A stretch of DNA of 64,000 nt from Bactericera cockerelli (Eukaryota > Arthropoda > Insecta > Hemiptera > Triozidae). Of the stretch, positions 60,703-64,000 are shown in pieces; the stretch's first letter is position 1; each line of letters opens with the position of its first letter. Where the stretch lies: assembly GCA_024516035.1 (NCBI GenBank), contig CM044955.1, positions 45,068,085 through 45,132,084 of the forward strand, in the 5' to 3' direction. Made by a program: the position numbers and the translations under genes. Below the pieces are notes generated by a model. It made no database searches, had not been told where the DNA came from, and saw nothing but the letters and a program-made list of their open reading frames with translations.

Positions 60703-62106
60703 CTACCAATCATAGCTCACCATCCATATCTCGTATAGGTTTTCCCGTATCCTCACTGTTATCCTCCTGAAAGTATTATTTTCCCCTAACAAATCCAAGG
60801 CAGCCTCTACTATTTTACTATCCCGTACATAATGCTTTTCAATACATTTAATTGGTTTAGCATCAACATCTGCTACGTTCACATTGAACACATATTTGTT
60901 CTCCAGAAGATCCTCTGCCACAGGAATAGAGTCCATGATTGTAAGATTGTCAATTTTCTGAAAAGCAATCATGATTGAACAGTCCTTGGCCATGGTTGAT
61001 AGAAGGTAACTTTGAATAGGATCTAAAACCTTTGGCAGTTCGTTCATTAAAATATCATCAGGGCTGTTTGATTTATCAGCACCAAAAAAATTCCTGTTGG
61101 ATGAATAACAATTATAAACATAGTCGGCACCAAGTGTATCGAGTTTTTGGATTTTCAATATTTTGTCCAGTATAGAATTGTGGGGTAAACTTTGAGATGA
61201 AAAATCACAAGTTTTGGAATTCGCAAGCAATGCATTTAGTTTAACAATTGAATCCGTACGAACCCTAGATGGTACATTACTTTGAGCGTGAAGTTCATTA
61301 TTACTAATAACAATAAGCTCTTCCCTTTCGTGGTCTGTTAAGTTTTTAGTTATCATGCTGTAAATTAATGCACAGAAATTGTTTTCATTTCCAAATCGAA
61401 TCATAACATCATCAATGCTTGTCAAAAGTGTATCCCCAAAGAGCAGAGTACCGTTTTGAAAAATTCTAATATTGTTCTGTGGAGAACACAGTAACGAATG
61501 GATGGCATTCAACATGCGAAACTTATGCCCACTAAACAGATCAAGAGGACAATATTCACTTAAACTTGATATGGATTTTTCTGAAAACTTTAAGAATTGA
61601 TTCAGACAAAACGCACATTTGGAATATTTTCTGTCTGGTAGTGCGAGCCAGCCTTGCTTTGGTTTGAGTTCTACACAGAACACTGGATCTGTTACTTTAC
61701 CATGTCCACCCAATGCACTTAATTTCTCAGTCAAATGATTAGGCAAAAGAGTCAAGTCTTCAAAAACTGTCACATACCCTGGTTTTATTAATTTGTGTTG
61801 GCGAAACCTAGGACGTACATCTTTTAATTTGTCATTCAAATTTTTCGCTTGTGCGTTGAGTTGAGCCAACTTTGGCAGTTGAAAGTATGCACCAGAGAAA
61901 AGCGGAAGTACGACTCTTTCATAGTACAGAAGACTTGCTCTGATTTCCAAGTCCAGCTTATCATTTCTTTCGCTCTCTTCCTGTTTGCGAATCCGAATCA
62001 CTTTGTGTTCATTTCTCAGCGCAAGAATAAGATTTTTATTTCCTTCTCCTTTATAATACCAGTTCATCTCATCCAGATTGTATTCTATTAAATCTTGACC
62101 TTCCAT
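60703..62106 (-). CDS. IPPK: Inositol-pentakisphosphate 2-kinase, single exon
   Basis: Phosphorylates IP5 at position 2 to make IP6 (phytate). Start ATG at 62106-62104 is the first ATG after an in-frame TGA; 467 aa (human 491). Conserved motifs in order: EGNKNL (about aa 21-26, nucleotide loop), GYVTVFEDLTLLP, CVELKPKQGW (about 144-153), YCPLDLFSGHKFRM (about 185-198), NNIRIFQNG, and AKDCSIMIAF (about 373-382), all in the spacing of the family. No introns interrupt it, unlike its neighbours. It lies 292 bp downstream of the PSMD10-like stop on the same strand. Confidence 0.95.
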   Translation of the reverse strand: MEGQDLIEYNLDEMNWYYKGEGNKNLILALRNEHKVIRIRKQEESERNDKLDLEIRASLLYYERVVLPLFSGAYFQLPKLAQLNAQAKNLNDKLKDVRPRFRQHKLIKPGYVTVFEDLTLLPNHLTEKLSALGGHGKVTDPVFCVELKPKQGWLALPDRKYSKCAFCLNQFLKFSEKSISSLSEYCPLDLFSGHKFRMLNAIHSLLCSPQNNIRIFQNGTLLFGDTLLTSIDDVMIRFGNENNFCALIYSMITKNLTDHEREELIVISNNELHAQSNVPSRVRTDSIVKLNALLANSKTCDFSSQSLPHNSILDKILKIQKLDTLGADYVYNCYSSNRNFFGADKSNSPDDILMNELPKVLDPIQSYLLSTMAKDCSIMIAFQKIDNLTIMDSIPVAEDLLENKYVFNVNVADVDAKPIKCIEKHYVRDSKIVEAALDLLGENNTFRRITVRIRENLYEIWMVSYDW

Positions 62107-62290
62107 TGCGAACAGTGACAAATGAGCTAAGAAATTGTTGTTAAGTGGCAGAAAATACTCAAGGAGTCAATATTGCCCCAAATTAGAATACAAGCATGTG
62201 CTTGTATAGACAAGTTTTGTATAAAAAAATAAATAAATGAATAATAATAAGTTAAACGTAAGCTTACAACATCCTGAAATTCGTTTACAG

Positions 62291-62296
62291 TTTATT
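62291..62296 (-). promoter_or_regulatory. Probable polyadenylation signal of the PSMD10-like gene
   Basis: AATAAA on the minus strand, 103 bases beyond the stop and before the IPPK start. Confidence 0.5.
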
Positions 62297-62398
62297 TTTC
62301 AAATATAAAAAAACTTGAATTAATTCAATACAAAAATAAACAGTCTTATAGAGAACGGGTATATCATAACAGAAATGGCTGAGATCACACTCACATCT

Positions 62399-62591
62399 TC
62401 AGTCATCATCATACCAATCCTCAGGTAGGTCACCCAGTATAGGTTCTATTTCTATCAAGGCTTGCGCCAAGCTAGGAATAGGCAGAAGGTCCAGAGGAGT
62501 TTTCTTTTCTTTATTCTGAATGTCGAGGCGTGCACCGCAGCGGACTAGGAGCTTGGCGTCTGGAAGGCGCTTCTCCTCACACGCACAGTGC
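62399..62591 (-). CDS. PSMD10: PSMD10-like terminal exon
   Basis: Acceptor atgttttcag|GCACTG, stop TGA at 62401-62399. Last ankyrin repeat and acidic C terminus. Confidence 0.85.
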
Positions 62592-64000
62592 CTGAAAACA
62601 TATTTACACAAAAATAACTAATAATTATAGACACTTATTATCTGTCCGATCCGGAATAAAGAATTTCCTTGCTCCAGCAGTTTTGATGCTAATATTATAT
62701 GGTCTAGTCACAATGAAATGAGAGCCATTTCATTAATTGGGTTGGAGATCCTAACAAAACGGGTCCCAACACTACCTGAATTCCTAGACCAGCGCCGTAA
62801 TGACAAAAATAACTAATGGTTGTGTGAAGTGTAGACCTCGCACATTTATTTATTTGTATTAAAAATGTTGAATCAAGCATTTGGACTACAAGATCTCTCC
62901 ACTTAATGGCCTTCAAAATGAAAAATATCAAGGGGCCTTGTGTTTGGCAATGTGGCCGAAAATACCAAATTTTGAGACTCCTAATGTACATTTGTACCTA
63001 CATTAATAAAAAAATTCTAAGACCTTTCATTACAAAGAAGAATAAGTCCATATACAGATTTATTTAAAATTGAAACATCCATTTAAGAGTTATTGTCTCT
63101 CAAAGAAAAAGAAACTATATTGAAACTAAGCGCGAAATGAATAGACAAGATCAAGTCAATTCTTACATTTCCCAAAATCAAAACACCAAATTCAACACTT
63201 AACTCCACAGAGATATGTATAACAAAAATGTCTATTAATTTCACCCTAAAACACTTACTTTTAAAAAAATAATTGAAACATTGCCTCCCATCACTTGTTC
63301 TGGAATTCTTGGAAATAGTTTTATGGTGTGCCCAAACTTCTACCTCAGGCCATAACAAAAAAATCGTGAATGTGTATTTTTTTAAATTTAATGATGAGTG
63401 TTTCAAAGCCTTTTTTATTTCGTGGCCATAAAACAGGAGCTACTGAAGACGCTTGTGGTCTGTGTTGTAGCTTGCCCATACCGTAGTATGCCTCCCCTTT
63501 GATGGGCGAGAAGTGACATTATACTAACCATATAGGTGCTGGGTCAACGGGATAACGGAAGGCATCCCTTAAAAACAACTGTAATAAAATGTAGAATACA
63601 ATTTTTTGTCGGCTCGGGTGATCGAACCCGACACATTTTGCATGGTAAGTGAGTGGTTAACCTCTGAGCAGATCGCGCGCTCAGTGGATATCATTAAATT
63701 CATGAAGATGAAATTCCATGGGTCAACTGTGGTTTGAACCTGTAGCACCTCTAATATTTCTTAATGTTACCCACTAATAGACAGATTTGATGTTTAACTT
63801 ATTTAAGCATTACCCATGTAATTGTGTATAAAACTTTTTTTTTTTTTTTAAGTTCATCATTGAATCTGTCCATTTGTATCTGCAGCTTACAGTGGTGTGT
63901 TTCCATAGGCGTCCACAATGTTGACATCAATGTCCAATCTCTGTCTCAGCAGGAGCTTAACAAGGGGAGTAATGCCTTGACTGGCTGCTCTGTGGAGAGG
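62399..64000 (-). CDS. PSMD10: PSMD10/gankyrin-like ankyrin protein, 3' part (2 exons)
   Basis: Ankyrin-repeat protein resembling gankyrin (PSMD10), a chaperone for the Rpt3 ATPase during 19S proteasome assembly. Exons in transcript order: >64000-63891 and 62591-62399. The junction is GT-AG (CCACT|gtaagc; tttcag|GCACTG) and restores an ankyrin TPLH. Visible repeats: PLHRAASQGITPLVKLLLRQ, DAYGNTPLHCACEEK with AKLLVRCGARLDIQNKEKKT, then PLDLLPIPSLAQALIE and an acidic end GDLPEDWYDDD. The CACEEKR..AKLLV and NKEKKTPL lines match the last repeats of PSMD10, but the acidic tail does not. An ankyrin protein of another family is possible. The 5' part is outside the window. Confidence 0.72.
63128..63246. 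mobile_element. Diverged MITE, GGCGGAATTAATAGAC family
   Basis: gcgaaatgaatagacaagat at the left and aaaaatgtctattaatttca inverted at the right, with a ccacagagatatgtataac line inside. In the PSMD10-like intron. Confidence 0.55.
63415..63680 (-). repeat. tRNA-derived SINE, family 3
   Basis: cctcccctttgatgggcgag body and minus-strand head (B-box complement gtgatcgaacccgacac). In the PSMD10-like intron. Confidence 0.7.
63891..64000 (-). CDS. PSMD10: PSMD10-like exon (continues beyond window)
   Basis: Open in frame from the right edge to donor CCACT|gtaagc. Encodes PLHRAASQGITPLVKLLLRQ and DVNIVDAYGNTPL, one full ankyrin repeat and the start of the next. Confidence 0.85.

Noticed and set aside
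62107..62121. IPPK start five codons further upstream (TTG)
   Set aside because: TTG is not a normal start in animals; the first ATG at 62106 gives the N terminus expected for the family (MEG...GEGNKNL).

Overview
This window is from an AT-rich eukaryotic nuclear genome. Split genes with GT-AG introns, animal-specific genes and very dense insect-style transposons (Tc1/mariner, piggyBac-like, Helitron, MULE-like, non-LTR, tRNA- and 5S-headed SINEs) point to an arthropod, probably an insect. I cannot name the species. All gene calls rest on protein families recognised by eye and on splice sites and phases worked out by hand.

Genes in order. (1) RAB3GAP2, the non-catalytic Rab3GAP subunit, + strand: its last eight coding exons, from the left edge to the stop at 10919. 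(2) VPS25, an ESCRT-II subunit, - strand, complete in five exons (12429-17180, 169 aa). It converges with RAB3GAP2. (3) A NuMA/Mud orthologue, + strand, 14 coding exons from 22351 to 58612, about 2517 aa. It has an N-terminal helical head, a 5.9 kb exon encoding coiled coil, an LGN/Pins-binding motif and a basic tail. It diverges from VPS25 across 5.2 kb. (4) IPPK (inositol-pentakisphosphate 2-kinase), - strand, one exon (60703-62106). (5) PSMD10/gankyrin-like ankyrin protein, - strand, last two exons (62399 to the right edge).

The genes are unrelated housekeeping or cell-division functions (Rab GTPase control, endosomal sorting, spindle orientation, inositol phosphate synthesis, proteasome assembly). 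They do not form a pathway or operon.

Most of the remaining sequence is transposon-derived. RAB3GAP2 introns carry a 2.7 kb foldback element (3842-6547, 8-bp target duplication), a TA-flanked MITE and several SINEs. VPS25 introns carry a 5'-truncated LINE with an open RT frame and a mariner remnant. The VPS25-NuMA gap holds a piggyBac-like TTAA element with a leftover coding exon. NuMA intron 2 (24444-33893) holds a 5.6 kb palindrome of two inverted Tc1/mariner-type elements, a palindromic MITE, a broken LINE and a Helitron split by another long-TIR element. NuMA intron 12 (51133-57707) holds a nested stack: a MULE-like element with a 9-bp duplication inserted into the end of a Ginger-like element, and a Helitron carrying a large CA microsatellite inside the MULE-like element. 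Several SINEs have 5S rRNA-derived heads and intact target duplications.

The most notable features are: the NuMA coiled coil, built of 91-residue tandem units (exactly 13 heptads; two units lack exactly one heptad); a one-base frameshift in an A9 run in that array; the nested insertions dated by target duplications; two elements sharing TATA duplications and arrays of short palindromes; and an unidentified protein remnant repeated inside two kinds of foldback element.
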